The notes under the pieces were generated by a model that was given only the letters and a program-made list of their open reading frames with translations, was not told where the DNA came from and searched no databases. From the NCBI GenBank assembly GCA_964559535.1, contig CAZLIC010000005.1:36957-100956 (forward strand): 64,000 nt of DNA, given 5' to 3'. The translations under genes were made by a program, and so were the position numbers. Shown here piece by piece: positions 1 to 8,325 of this stretch (its first letter is position 1; each line of letters begins with the position of its first letter). Origin of the DNA: CAZLIC01 sp964559535. GTDB taxonomy: Bacteria > Pseudomonadota > Alphaproteobacteria > Rhodobacterales > Rhodobacteraceae.

Positions 1-316
1 AGACCATCAGCTTCTGTTCGCTCCACCAGGTGAAGCCACCGGTCCAGACCATGTCATTGACCCGGTTCAGAACTTCATAAAGCTCCGCCATCCGTTCGGC
101 GGGCGGCTCCATCTCGAAGGTGCAGATCAGGCGCAGCGTTTCGTCTGACGGGCACCAGGCCAGCGTCAGCGAGTAGGTACGCCACTGCCCTTCAACGGCC
201 ATGGCGATCTGGTCTTCGGTGACGCGGTCGAACTCCCAGTCGTGGTGCTCGGCCAGGGATTCGACGATGTCGATCGGGTGCAGATCCTCTGCCCCGAAGT
301 GCTCGGATAACGACAT
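1..316 (-). CDS. YbjN domain-containing protein (3' end outside window)
   Basis: This is the first ~105 residues of a small acidic protein matching the alphaproteobacterial YbjN family ('bacterial sensory transduction regulator'). Recognisable stretches are AEDLHPIDIVESLAEHHDW, QIAMAVEGQWRTYSLTLAW and WTGGFTWWSEQKLMV. The ATG at 316 is the family's usual start (MSLSEHF). The C-terminus runs off the left edge. Family members often have a tetratricopeptide or chaperone-like fold with poorly defined function. This is host DNA: before phage insertion it lay downstream of fabI on the same strand, separated by a short intergenic stretch. Confidence 0.9.
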   Translation of the reverse strand, partial: MSLSEHFGAEDLHPIDIVESLAEHHDWEFDRVTEDQIAMAVEGQWRTYSLTLAWCPSDETLRLICTFEMEPPAERMAELYEVLNRVNDMVWTGGFTWWSEQKLMV

Positions 317-483
317 GACCTGCCTCATTCTGTGCCCGGCTTGAACGTGCTGCTCTGCCGGTTGGGTATCCTGCAAGGACAAGCGTTTGCCTGTGGCCTG
401 CCCTACTAGGGATAGTGAGGCCGGGGGTCTGGCCTGTAAAGCGAAAAGTTGTGGATGAATGCGGGTGCGGCGTATTCCGCAAT

Positions 484-488
484 GTCTG
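484..488. repeat. Target-site duplication, right prophage end (GTCTG)
   Basis: Five bases, GTCTG, abut the proposed phage terminus TG at 489 and recur directly after the terminal CA at the other end (45886..45890). A 5-bp duplication is the length made by Mu-family transposases. Joining the two host sides gives a continuous fabI-YbjN intergenic sequence. A 5-bp match alone is weak; the support comes from its position next to matching terminal motifs. Confidence 0.65.
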
Positions 489-532
489 TGGCTCGCCACC
501 AGAGTCTGCACGGTTTGACAGCAGAGTCTGCA
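489..532 (+). repeat. Right-end transposase binding sites R1/R2 (proposed)
   Basis: The 11-mer CAGAGTCTGCA occurs at 500..510 and again at 522..532, a spacing of exactly 22 bp, as for Mu R1 and R2. Related cores occur at the left end: CAGATCCTGCA read inward (45872..45862), and CAGAGATTGCA at 45605..45615. The R2 copy is preceded by TTGACAG, as is the left-end copy; the R1 copy is preceded by CGCCAC, as is the 45605 copy. These are the expected places for MuA-like transposase to assemble. Binding itself is inferred. Confidence 0.65.
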
Positions 533-545
533 GCAGATGAGTTTT

Positions 546-575
546 CTTCAAGGGCGGTTAAAACCGAGCTTGAAG
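546..575. repeat. 30-bp imperfect palindrome near right end
   Basis: Two 14-bp arms (CTTCAAGGGCGGTT and its near-complement AACCGAGCTTGAAG, 12 of 14 pairing) flank two bases. It sits between the TcmP stop and the R2 site. Neither strand has a following T-run, so it is not a standard intrinsic terminator. It could cap the cargo transcript or bind a phage protein. Nothing else is recognised in the 317..597 gap apart from the phage end. Confidence 0.5.
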
Positions 576-597
576 TGCCCTGGAAGAGGGTTCTGCC

Positions 598-1479
598 TCA
601 GGTGAGTCGAAAGCTTCCCTGAACGCCCAGGTCGATGCCTTCTGCTTCGCCAACGATCTCCCGGAAGGCCCTGTCCATCAGCTTTGGCGCGTCGGGGTGG
701 TCGCTCGCGTGGATCAGGTGGAATGCGACCTTGCCCCCGTTCTCGTCGAGGAAAATGGGGTAAGGTTTGACGAAGCGATACCCAAGCTCCGAAGCGAACC
801 GGTCAGCCACGGTCTTCACGATGCCGATCTGGGTCAGGCCTCGCAGCACCTCCCACCCGCCGCCGCCCCACCAAAGGTCAATCTCGGCAAGCCGTTCCGG
901 CCGGGTAGATGTGGCCAATGAGCGATGCAGCCATGAAGTGCCGAGGAAGTAGAGAAGCTCTATTTTCGTACGCCCAGCGCGGGATGCAAGCAGCCTCACT
1001 GTCGCCCAATGGCACTCCGTGTTGCGCTGATCGAGGAGAGCGAAGATCGCGGCCTTCCTCGTCAGGCGGTCATTCTTCATGAGAACCTTGACGGTGGTAT
1101 TGAAGTCGCCCTCGTGCACGAACACGCGTCGCGAAGACGGCTTCCGATGATGCGTCTCCTTCAGGCGCCGCAGCTGCAGGAGGCCTGCCGGATCAACATC
1201 ACAGAGCCAGAACGTGCGCAGCCTCGGCGGCTTGATCTCCAGCACCCTGCGTGCGGTCCAAGCATCCTCATGAGCTCTGCTCTGAGGTGCCGCAAATCCG
1301 TCGATGTAGAGCCCGCCCTTGGTGACAAGCTGGAACTTCGACAGGTAAGACGCGATCAAACGGCTCTTGGCGTTGGTCTGATCGGGCGGCCGCGAAAAAC
1401 CACGGTCGCCGAGGCCTCGGGTGTCGAAGTGAAAGCTCGCCTGCCGCGGTTCGCGCCCCATTTCCATGGAGCCGAACAT
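598..1479 (-). CDS. tcmP: Three-Cys-motif partner protein TcmP
   Basis: The protein (~293 aa) matches the TcmP family, which is regularly encoded beside three-Cys-motif Gp37/Gp68 proteins, exactly as here. Visible family features are an N-terminal aspartate-rich start (HFDTRG), a lysine-led helix (KSRLIASYLSKF), the strand YIDGFAAP, the acidic strand WLCDVD, and ALLDQRNTECHW, which aligns with the usual F-D-P-x-G-x-E-x-x-W segment. The D-P-G residues of that segment are partly replaced (D-Q-R), so activity may differ. ATG at 1479 lies 11 bp after the upstream stop; an upstream GTG (1524) that overlaps that gene is possible. Molecular function is unknown. Probably last gene of the right-end cargo operon. 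Confidence 0.8.
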   Translation of the reverse strand: MFGSMEMGREPRQASFHFDTRGLGDRGFSRPPDQTNAKSRLIASYLSKFQLVTKGGLYIDGFAAPQSRAHEDAWTARRVLEIKPPRLRTFWLCDVDPAGLLQLRRLKETHHRKPSSRRVFVHEGDFNTTVKVLMKNDRLTRKAAIFALLDQRNTECHWATVRLLASRAGRTKIELLYFLGTSWLHRSLATSTRPERLAEIDLWWGGGGWEVLRGLTQIGIVKTVADRFASELGYRFVKPYPIFLDENGGKVAFHLIHASDHPDAPKLMDRAFREIVGEAEGIDLGVQGSFRLT

Positions 1480-1490
1480 CTCCGCTTGCT

Positions 1491-2324
1491 CTAGACCGCC
1501 CTTACCCTTGGAAGTCCGTCCCACTCGTGCCCGTCCAGCTGCCGACCTGCCACCTTCTTCCCAACGCGCAGCATCTCGGTACCGTCAGCAGCTTGGGCGA
1601 TTCGCAGGCTCTTGGATCGGGGCAGGTTAACAACATTTCCGGGCGCCCAATCCCCCCATTGTTTGAAATGGAAGGGCACGTCCTTCTCCATGCACTGGAT
1701 CATCAGAGAACGGAACCACGCTGGCGAAGCCGGTCGGGCGTGGGGGCCGCTTTCGCCACCGGTGATGACCCAATCTATCGTCGATTCGAGCCATGGCCTT
1801 ATCGCCAGCGGCCCAAGGAGCGGCTCGGCAGAGATGAAACGTACGCGCGCCGGGATCTGCGCGAGGATCGGCAGCAGCTCGTCAGCACGCTTCTGCAGTT
1901 CGACGGTCGTCCCGATCCAGACGTTTCTGGGCCAGTCGGCACCCCATGCGGCAAGCCGCGCGACGTTCTGCGGCCGCTTGGTCAGCAGTAGCCAGTCGAG
2001 GTGGGGCGTGGCCTCGATCAAGGGCCACAACCTGCGCCGCTGGGCGTCGAGCCCCTCACGGACCTCAAATATGTCGGCCATCGAGGCACAGAAGACCCGA
2101 GGGCGCACCGGCGCATTGACGGCGGCCCGGTTCCATTTCAGGGGCTCGTTCCAGTGCGCGTCTCCGAAGTACCGGCGGTCGGCAGAAAGCCCCCAGACGT
2201 CCTGCCCTACCCGGCGCGCCCAGCTTTCGGCATAGCAGTGCTTGCAGGCCTCGGACACCTTCAGGCAACCCCACCAGGGATTGAAAGTGTGGGTCGTCCA
2301 CTCGATCGTCGAATTCGCGCCCAT
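1491..2324 (-). CDS. Phage Gp37/Gp68-family (DUF5131) three-Cys-motif protein
   Basis: This 277-aa protein has the signature start STIEWTTHTFNPWWGC and a cysteine cluster C-x6-C-x2-C-Y (CLKVSEACKHCYAE), then RVFCASMADIFE, WLLLTKRPQN, WIGTTVE, RFISAEPLLGP and WVITGGESGPHARP. All are hallmarks of the DUF5131 / phage Gp37-Gp68 family. The cysteines suggest a metal or Fe-S site, but the spacing is not the C-x3-C-x2-C of classical radical-SAM enzymes. Its usual partner TcmP follows 11 bp later and a DNA methylase precedes it, pointing to a nucleic-acid-directed role. Exact reaction unknown. Confidence 0.88.
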   Translation of the reverse strand: MGANSTIEWTTHTFNPWWGCLKVSEACKHCYAESWARRVGQDVWGLSADRRYFGDAHWNEPLKWNRAAVNAPVRPRVFCASMADIFEVREGLDAQRRRLWPLIEATPHLDWLLLTKRPQNVARLAAWGADWPRNVWIGTTVELQKRADELLPILAQIPARVRFISAEPLLGPLAIRPWLESTIDWVITGGESGPHARPASPAWFRSLMIQCMEKDVPFHFKQWGDWAPGNVVNLPRSKSLRIAQAADGTEMLRVGKKVAGRQLDGHEWDGLPRVRAV

Positions 2325-2405
2325 CCCGGCTTCTCCCGCCTCGTTTCACGGCAGACTCGCACGGCAATTCCGTGCCGGTCAACCGCCTTGGGAAGGCAGG
2401 ATACC

Positions 2406-3221
2406 TCACCCCATCCCCCAGTTCGCGATCAGCAGCTCGCGCCGCCCGGTCGCCGATCCGGCCTGCGTGGCGATGCCCCAGGTGGTCGTCACCTCGCGCA
2501 TCTCGAACCCGACGAAGGTCGCGCGGACCTCTGGAAGGTCGTTCAAGGACAGGATGAAACGCCCTTTCAAACCCCTTAGAAGGCCCGCCATCTCGTCGAA
2601 CCGCTCCCGAGAAAACACCGCGCGGCCGTAGTCGTCCTCGCAGCCCCAGTAGGGCGGATCGAGGTAGAAGAGCGTTCCCGGCCGGTCGACCCGCCGGATG
2701 AAGTCCGCGAAGTCGAGGCACATCACCGTCACCCCCGCCAGACGGCTGTGCAGCGCCTCGAGATCAGGCTCGAGCGTGGTCAGGTTGAACCGGCCCGGCC
2801 GCTCGGTCGCCAGGCCGAAGTTCCGCCCCGAAACCTTGCCGCCGAAGGCGCAGCGCTGCAGGTACAGGAACCGCGCCGCGCGCTGCATGTCGGTCAGCGT
2901 GTCCGGGTCGATCGCCACCAGGCGGTTGAAGTTCGCCTGCGTCGTGATCTGCCATTTCAAGAGGTCGAGGAAGGCCTGGTAGTGCTCCTGCAGCACGCGG
3001 AACAGGTTGTAGACGTCACGGCCGCGGTCGTTGATCAGCTCGGCCTTCGGGCGGCGGGTGCGGCGCAGGAAGATGCCGCCCATGCCGACGAAGGGCTCGG
3101 CATAGGTCTCGTGCGCGTCGGCGTCGATGATCGCGCAGATGCGCCGGGCAAGGTTCTTCTTGCCGCCCAGCCAGGGGGCGACGGGGCGGACGGGGGTGAC
3201 GGCTGTGAACCCTTCGTTCAT
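2406..3221 (-). CDS. D12-class DNA adenine N6-methyltransferase (Dam-like)
   Basis: The protein (271 aa) transfers methyl from SAM to adenine N6 in DNA. Motif order is that of the D12 class: PWLGGKKNLA (SAM-binding motif X) near residue 17, YAEPFVGMGGIFLRR (motif I) near 40, INDRGRDVYNLFR, and the catalytic LFYLDPPYWGCE (DPPY, motif IV) near 180. No restriction endonuclease is next to it, so it is probably a solitary phage methylase protecting phage DNA, analogous in position to the modification gene mom at the right end of Mu. It leads the right-end cargo operon, behind a hairpin that follows the tail genes. Confidence 0.9.
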   Translation of the reverse strand: MNEGFTAVTPVRPVAPWLGGKKNLARRICAIIDADAHETYAEPFVGMGGIFLRRTRRPKAELINDRGRDVYNLFRVLQEHYQAFLDLLKWQITTQANFNRLVAIDPDTLTDMQRAARFLYLQRCAFGGKVSGRNFGLATERPGRFNLTTLEPDLEALHSRLAGVTVMCLDFADFIRRVDRPGTLFYLDPPYWGCEDDYGRAVFSRERFDEMAGLLRGLKGRFILSLNDLPEVRATFVGFEMREVTTTWGIATQAGSATGRRELLIANWGMG

Positions 3222-3334
3222 CGGAATCGGTCCTGATGAAGCCGCCCGGCAACGGGTGCGGGTGCGGCCGTAAGCCGTTTTCGGTCGGCGGGGTGTCCAT
3301 CCAGACCTTCCCCGTGGCGGGGGCGTTGGCGCGC

Positions 3335-3352
3335 CCCCGTCCCCTGACGGGG
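3335..3352 (-). terminator. Hairpin after tail operon (possible terminator)
   Basis: A 7-bp GC stem (CCCCGTC / GACGGGG) with a 4-base loop begins 2 bp after the stop codon of the last tail gene in transcription order. A second GC-rich hairpin (GGGGGCG...CGCCCCC) follows just downstream. There is no U-run, so termination efficiency is uncertain. It separates the structural operon from the methylase/DUF5131/TcmP cargo. Confidence 0.4.
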
Positions 3353-3353
3353 C

Positions 3354-3857
3354 TCAGAACCGCGCGGTCAGGGCCGCCACGCCCGCGGGCACCGGCGGCC
3401 AGTTGGCTTCGGCGTACGGATCGGCGCTGCCTGCGGCCAGCGGGCGCCAGGTTGCCCGCATGGCGGCAATCCAGCCAAGCCCGGCGCGGTAGGCGTCCAG
3501 GTCGGCGGGCGGCAGAAGGCCTGCCGACGCGCAGGAGGCGAGGTTCATCTGCGTCGTTTCCGGCGCCACCGCATAGATGCGGCGGCTGCACTCCTCGCGC
3601 GCGGCAGACAGGCGGGCCGCGGCGGCCTGGGCGGCCAGCGCATCGGCCGGGGGATTGGCCGCTTCGGCCAGCGTGGCCAGCGCGCCCTGCGGGCTGTCGT
3701 CGGTCGGGCGCACCGCGACCGTCTGCCCGGTCCCGTCGGGCGCGGTGAGCGTCCACTGGCGCGGACCGGTCTGCCCGATGTGCCAGAACTGGCCCGCGCT
3801 GTCGGGCACGACAAAGCCTTCCTCGGCGGCGATGATGTCGAGGGGGTTCAGGGTCAT
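3354..3857 (-). CDS. Hypothetical phage tail-associated protein
   Basis: This 167-aa protein ends the structural operon. It starts MTLNPLDIIAAEEGFVVPDS, followed by a beta-rich segment with conserved-looking tryptophans (FWHIGQTGPRQWTL), an alanine-rich helical middle and a C-terminal part typical of small proteins encoded after tail fibres (chaperone or fibre-associated). The ATG at 3857 overlaps the fibre gene's stop as TGATG, which decides the start over an in-frame codon 12 bp upstream. Fibre chaperone is a guess from position only. Confidence 0.6.
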   Translation of the reverse strand: MTLNPLDIIAAEEGFVVPDSAGQFWHIGQTGPRQWTLTAPDGTGQTVAVRPTDDSPQGALATLAEAANPPADALAAQAAAARLSAAREECSRRIYAVAPETTQMNLASCASAGLLPPADLDAYRAGLGWIAAMRATWRPLAAGSADPYAEANWPPVPAGVAALTARF

Positions 3858-5503
3858 CACAGCACCCACAGGGTAAAGGTCCGGGACGACCCGGAGCGGT
3901 TTTCCAGCATCAGCGTGCCATCGGTGCGGGCGGATACCGTCACGTTGCCGTCGGTGCCGGTGGTGCCGGTCAGGGTCGTGCCGGTGACGCAGTCGACCTG
4001 GGCGCCCAGACCGGCGGTGCCGGTGTTGCGGGCGCAGAACGCGGCCGTGGACCCGACGTCGAAGAACACCGTCGCGGAATGCGGCTCGCTGGTGATGGCG
4101 CCACCCACGTTGCCTCCGGCCGTCATCAGCAGATAGCCCCCGGTGCGGGCGGGCGTGAACGTGGTGACGGCATCGTCGGCGACCGTCACCTGGACGGCGT
4201 TCGCCACCGCGCTGTTCACCGTCAGGCGTCCGGTCACCGCCACCTGCACGTCATTGACCGCCAGACGGTCCTGCACGCCGGTGTCGCCCCGCGTGCGCAG
4301 GCGGATGTTGGACCGGATGTCCGCCGTGGCGGGCGTTCCGGTGACCACCGAGACGATGTCGGCGCCGAGGTTGTTGATCGTGCTGCCGTCCGCCCCGAGA
4401 AAGTTGATGCTGCCCAGCACGTCGTTCGGCTGCACGATGTCGACGCCGCCCAGGGCCGCCGTCCGCGATTTGCCGAGGCGTAGGGCCGGGCCGCTGGCAT
4501 CGGCGCCGTAGGCCGAGACGTGGACGGTGGCCGCGCCGCCGCTGCTGGGCCCGGCCACCCGCAGCAGGCCGAAGACCCCCGTTCCCACCGGGTCGCCGAT
4601 CTGCAGGCCGTTGTTGCCGACCCGCATGCGCTCGAAGCCGTTGGTGGCAAAGCCGATGACATCGGCGCCAAGCGAGAACATGCCCGTGTTCGTGTCGCCC
4701 GAGAAAGACAGCGAAGGTGCCGTCGCGCTGCCCGACGACGCCAGCACCGGAACCGTGGGCGTCAGCGCCGTGGTGGACAGCAACAGCCGCTGCGTGCCGC
4801 CCGTCGCCCAGCCGATCTGATCGGCGCCCGGTGACAGCATGCCGGTGTTCACGTCGCCCGAGAAGCTGAAGGCCGGGGCGGCGGCGCTGCCAGCGGGGGC
4901 CAGCACCGGCAGCGTGGCCGTCAGCGCGGTGGTGGACAGCAAGAGCCGCTGCACGCCGCCGGTGGCCCAGCCGATCTGGTTGGCGCCCACCCAGTACATG
5001 CCGCTGTCGGGATCGCCGGAGAAGAACACGCCCGGCAGGGCGGCCGTGCCGGGGGCCGCGTCCACCGCGCCGCCCGCGCCCCAGGTCACCCACTGGCTGG
5101 CCATGGCGCTGATCACCAGCCAGGTCGAGGGGCGCAGGGTGACGCTGCCCGCGCCCGTGATCAGGTCCGACCCGGCGGCATTCACCGTGGCCGTGCCGCC
5201 CGCCGAACAGCGGATGATCACGGTCCAGCCCGCGGGCACGGCCGACAGCGCGGGCAGCGTCAGCGTGGCGGTGGCGGTGACGCGCAGGATACGCCCTCGG
5301 TCGGCGGCGGTGACGGTGGTGCTGGCGGTCACGTCCACGGTCTGCGCGGCCAGCGCGCCCAGCGTGGCCTGCGCCGTCTGCGCGGTGCCGTCGGTGCCGA
5401 ACAGGTCGGCCAGGAAGCCGCGCAGGTCGGTCAGGGCGGCCTTCACCTGGCCTTCGGTGCGGGTCGATCCGGTGAAATCACTGGCAGACGGCAGGGCGGT
5501 CAT
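3857..5503 (-). CDS. Tail fibre-like protein with tandem repeats
   Basis: The protein is 548 aa. Its N-terminus (MTALPSASDFTGSTRTEGQV) resembles phage tail-fibre attachment segments. A threonine/alanine-rich beta region follows, then three tandem ~45-residue repeats containing F-S-G-D-x-(D/N)-(S/T)-G-M and GA(N/D)QIGWATGG-xQR-LLLSTTALT, a pattern common in phage fibres. The C-terminus is beta-rich and ends in TLMLENRSG...TLWVL. It is likely distal to the tail-tip protein encoded just upstream; the genes overlap by TGATG. Host range determinant by inference. Confidence 0.8.
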   Translation of the reverse strand: MTALPSASDFTGSTRTEGQVKAALTDLRGFLADLFGTDGTAQTAQATLGALAAQTVDVTASTTVTAADRGRILRVTATATLTLPALSAVPAGWTVIIRCSAGGTATVNAAGSDLITGAGSVTLRPSTWLVISAMASQWVTWGAGGAVDAAPGTAALPGVFFSGDPDSGMYWVGANQIGWATGGVQRLLLSTTALTATLPVLAPAGSAAAPAFSFSGDVNTGMLSPGADQIGWATGGTQRLLLSTTALTPTVPVLASSGSATAPSLSFSGDTNTGMFSLGADVIGFATNGFERMRVGNNGLQIGDPVGTGVFGLLRVAGPSSGGAATVHVSAYGADASGPALRLGKSRTAALGGVDIVQPNDVLGSINFLGADGSTINNLGADIVSVVTGTPATADIRSNIRLRTRGDTGVQDRLAVNDVQVAVTGRLTVNSAVANAVQVTVADDAVTTFTPARTGGYLLMTAGGNVGGAITSEPHSATVFFDVGSTAAFCARNTGTAGLGAQVDCVTGTTLTGTTGTDGNVTVSARTDGTLMLENRSGSSRTFTLWVL

Positions 5504-8325
5504 CAGCTGCTCCACATGGGCGTGCCGTCCGTCGTCCACATCGACGTCGACGGCGCGGGGTTCCAGAATTCGGTGATCAGCGAGCCGACGGTCGCGGCCG
5601 TCCAGGGCCCGGCCGCCAGGCCCATGCCGCGCACCCGGATCATGGTGCGGCGGGCGTGCAGCAGCACCACCATCGCGGTGGCGGCCGAGGTGTCGGCAAT
5701 GCGCGTCCAGGCGGCCTGCGGGTCCAGCGGGTCCAGCCCTTCGGCCAGCTCGACGTGGTAGGTGTCGGCGCCGGGCGCCGGGCGCCAGCCGATGGTGGCC
5801 AGGGTGGCATCCCCCGGCACCGGCCGCGCGAACAGCCCGGCGACCACCGGCTGGGTAAACCGCCGCGGCAGGTCGGACGCGCGGCGCGGCGGCAGGGCCA
5901 CGCCCAGCTCGGCCGCGTGCACGGCGGGGTCCTCGGCCACCGCCTCGATCGCCACACGGCCCTGGCCACGCGGCCGGGCGCTGAGGAACCGCGCGGTCAT
6001 CGCCCAGGTCTGCGACGTCCCGATCGCCGCGTGCGTGCGCTCGCGGTCCTGCGCCGTGGCCGGGGTGAAGTCGGGCAATGACGCCAGCACCAGCTGGTGC
6101 GGCGTGGCGCCCTGCACCACCGCCACCGGCCCCCAGGGCGTGCCGTCGGGGCGGCGCAGCGCCACCACCGTCTGCGCCCCGGCCTCGACCGGTTCGGTCA
6201 GGGTCAGCGTGCGGGTGGCGGCGTCCCAGCCCCGCACCTCGGCCTGCGCGCCCCATCCGGGCATGTCGTGCTGGATCGCGATCAGGTCCAGCACCGAGGG
6301 GATGAAGCCCTCCATCTCGGTCTCGAAGAACACGACGCGGCGGCGGTAGCGGGCGGCGGCCGCATGGTATCGCCCCTCGCGCACGGCCTGCGGGCGGTTG
6401 TCCACGCCGTCCAGCGCCAGCCGCGCGGGCTGGCCGGACCCTGCGCCGAACAGCACGATGCGCTCGCGCTGCGGCGCCCAGGTGGCGCTGTCGAAGTAGT
6501 GCACGTCCAGCGCCGGGCTCGCGTCGGCCTGCGGCAGGACATAGTCGATGCGGAAGCTGCCCTTCACGATGTTGCGCATGGAGTACAGGGCCACCGGCAC
6601 CGTCTGCGGCGCGTCGCGGGCGATCCGCAGGATGCCGCCCTGCATGTAGGCCCGGGCGCGGCCCGCTGCGGCAATGCGCTGCACCGCGTCCCACCAGGTG
6701 CCGCCCTGGTCGAACCGGAAGCTGAAGGTGTCGCCGCGGGCCGCCCAGACGGCGTCCAGCGCCAGAAGTGCCGCCAGGTCGACCTTGGCGTCGGCACGGC
6801 CCGCGCCGTAGTCGGCGTTGCGCGCGGCGTCGGCGATGGCCCAGGCGATGGACCGCGTGGCCACCGGCGCCGACCAGCTCGTGCCGTTCCAGACCGGCAG
6901 CTTGCGGGTGGCGATCACGGCCACGCGGCGGCTGGCCTGAAGGCTCAGGTTGTTGGTCGCCCGCATGCGCAGCGCGATCAGCGTGACCGGGCCGAAGTCC
7001 TGCTCTTCGGCCAGATAGGCGCGCAGGCCCGCCCAGATCACCTGGTCGTACTGCCCCGCGGCGCTGATGCGGCGGGCGCGCACGCGGTACCGCCCGGGCG
7101 TGCCCAGCGTCACCACAAAGCTGCGGCGCACCGGCGTGGCCGTCTTGGCCTCGACGGTTTCGGTCAGGATGGCGGCCCAGCCGCCCAGCGCGGCGCCGCT
7201 GTCATCGATGCGCTGCGCCTCGATCACCACCGGCACGGCCACCGCGTTCAGGTCCCCGCTGGCATCGGGGTTGTAGAGGCCGAAGGGGAAGGCCAGGTCG
7301 ATGCCCAGCCGGTGCGCCACCTGCCCGGCCGCGCTGGCGACAAAGCCGTTCAGCCCGCCCACCAGCGTGTCGACCGTGCAGTCCCCGGCCGTGCCGGTGG
7401 CGGCCGTGGTGACGGTAAAGGTGTCGGCGCCGGGCACGGTGGCGATGGCATAGGTGCCCGACGGCCCGCCGCCGGTGGTGAAGGCCAGGTTCACCGCCTG
7501 CCCCGAGGCCAGCCCGTGCGCCACGCTGGTGACGGTAATGGTGGTGCCGCTGCGCGACCAGGTGGCGGCCAGCCGCCCCGGCATTTCCTGCCCCGCCACC
7601 TCGACCGAGGTCACCACCTGGGTCGGGAACAGCGTGACCTGGCCGCCAGGGCCCACCACCTGCGTCTCGATCTCGGTGAACGAGGAGATCGGCGTGTCCT
7701 CGATCCGCACCTCCTCGACCTCGTACTCGCCCGCGCCCAGGCACAGGAGCTGATACAGGTACTGGTCCTCGCCCGCGTATTCGGCATAGGGCGTGGCCGC
7801 GAAATCGGGGTAGGCCAGCACGCGGCCGTACTGCACCGGAATCGGCGCCCCCACCCGCGCGGCGTTGCCTTGCGCCTGCAAGCTGTAGGTGGGGCTGGCC
7901 TGCGGCCCCTGGCCCGGCTGCGGCACCGGCAGGGCGGCATTGATCAGGGCGGACCCGACCAGCAGGATGCCCGCCTGCGCCTGGCCGAGCGTAATCCCGA
8001 ACGCGCCTGCCAGCGTACCCCCCAGCGCCAGCGGCCCGGCCACGGCAATCAGCGCGATCTGCAGGAACAGCCGCAGCGGGTTCGACCCGCCCCCTCCGCC
8101 GCCGCCGCGCGGCAGGGTGGCGAACACCACCCGGTCGCCGTCGGCCAGCCGCCGCCGCTGCCAGCCGCGGTTGGTGCGCAAGACCGGCACCCCGTTGACC
8201 AGCGCGATCACCGGCGCCCGGCCGCGCGGGGCCAGGCGTGAAAGCCGCGCGCGCGACCGCAGCGTGACCACCCGTGCCTCGGACGGCGCGAAGGGGTTGG
8301 CGCGGTATTCAACGGTCGCTTTCAC
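5503..8325 (-). CDS. Tail tip / host-specificity protein (TipJ / GTA-like)
   Basis: This 940-aa protein corresponds to the central tip protein of lambda-like and GTA-like tails (J/TipJ family). The N-terminus has a small ubiquitin-like segment (VIALVNGVPVLR...GDRVVFATLP), a glycine linker, a hydrophobic stretch (LRLFLQIALIAVAGPLALGG) and the conserved SPTYSLQAQGNAARVGAPIPVQYG and QYLYQLLCLGAGEYEVEEVRIEDTPI. A tail-hub Ig-like C-terminus follows (TIGWRPAPGADTYHVELA). The GTG start at 8325 overlaps the NlpC gene stop as GTGA. The protein probably crosses or contacts the outer membrane at infection. Confidence 0.88.
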   Translation of the reverse strand: MKATVEYRANPFAPSEARVVTLRSRARLSRLAPRGRAPVIALVNGVPVLRTNRGWQRRRLADGDRVVFATLPRGGGGGGGSNPLRLFLQIALIAVAGPLALGGTLAGAFGITLGQAQAGILLVGSALINAALPVPQPGQGPQASPTYSLQAQGNAARVGAPIPVQYGRVLAYPDFAATPYAEYAGEDQYLYQLLCLGAGEYEVEEVRIEDTPISSFTEIETQVVGPGGQVTLFPTQVVTSVEVAGQEMPGRLAATWSRSGTTITVTSVAHGLASGQAVNLAFTTGGGPSGTYAIATVPGADTFTVTTAATGTAGDCTVDTLVGGLNGFVASAAGQVAHRLGIDLAFPFGLYNPDASGDLNAVAVPVVIEAQRIDDSGAALGGWAAILTETVEAKTATPVRRSFVVTLGTPGRYRVRARRISAAGQYDQVIWAGLRAYLAEEQDFGPVTLIALRMRATNNLSLQASRRVAVIATRKLPVWNGTSWSAPVATRSIAWAIADAARNADYGAGRADAKVDLAALLALDAVWAARGDTFSFRFDQGGTWWDAVQRIAAAGRARAYMQGGILRIARDAPQTVPVALYSMRNIVKGSFRIDYVLPQADASPALDVHYFDSATWAPQRERIVLFGAGSGQPARLALDGVDNRPQAVREGRYHAAAARYRRRVVFFETEMEGFIPSVLDLIAIQHDMPGWGAQAEVRGWDAATRTLTLTEPVEAGAQTVVALRRPDGTPWGPVAVVQGATPHQLVLASLPDFTPATAQDRERTHAAIGTSQTWAMTARFLSARPRGQGRVAIEAVAEDPAVHAAELGVALPPRRASDLPRRFTQPVVAGLFARPVPGDATLATIGWRPAPGADTYHVELAEGLDPLDPQAAWTRIADTSAATAMVVLLHARRTMIRVRGMGLAAGPWTAATVGSLITEFWNPAPSTSMWTTDGTPMWSS

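Noticed and set aside
6097..8241. Very long plus-strand open frames opposite the tail genes
   Set aside because: High-GC antisense shadows of the tip protein gene; composition is Arg/Gly/Ala-rich without motifs.
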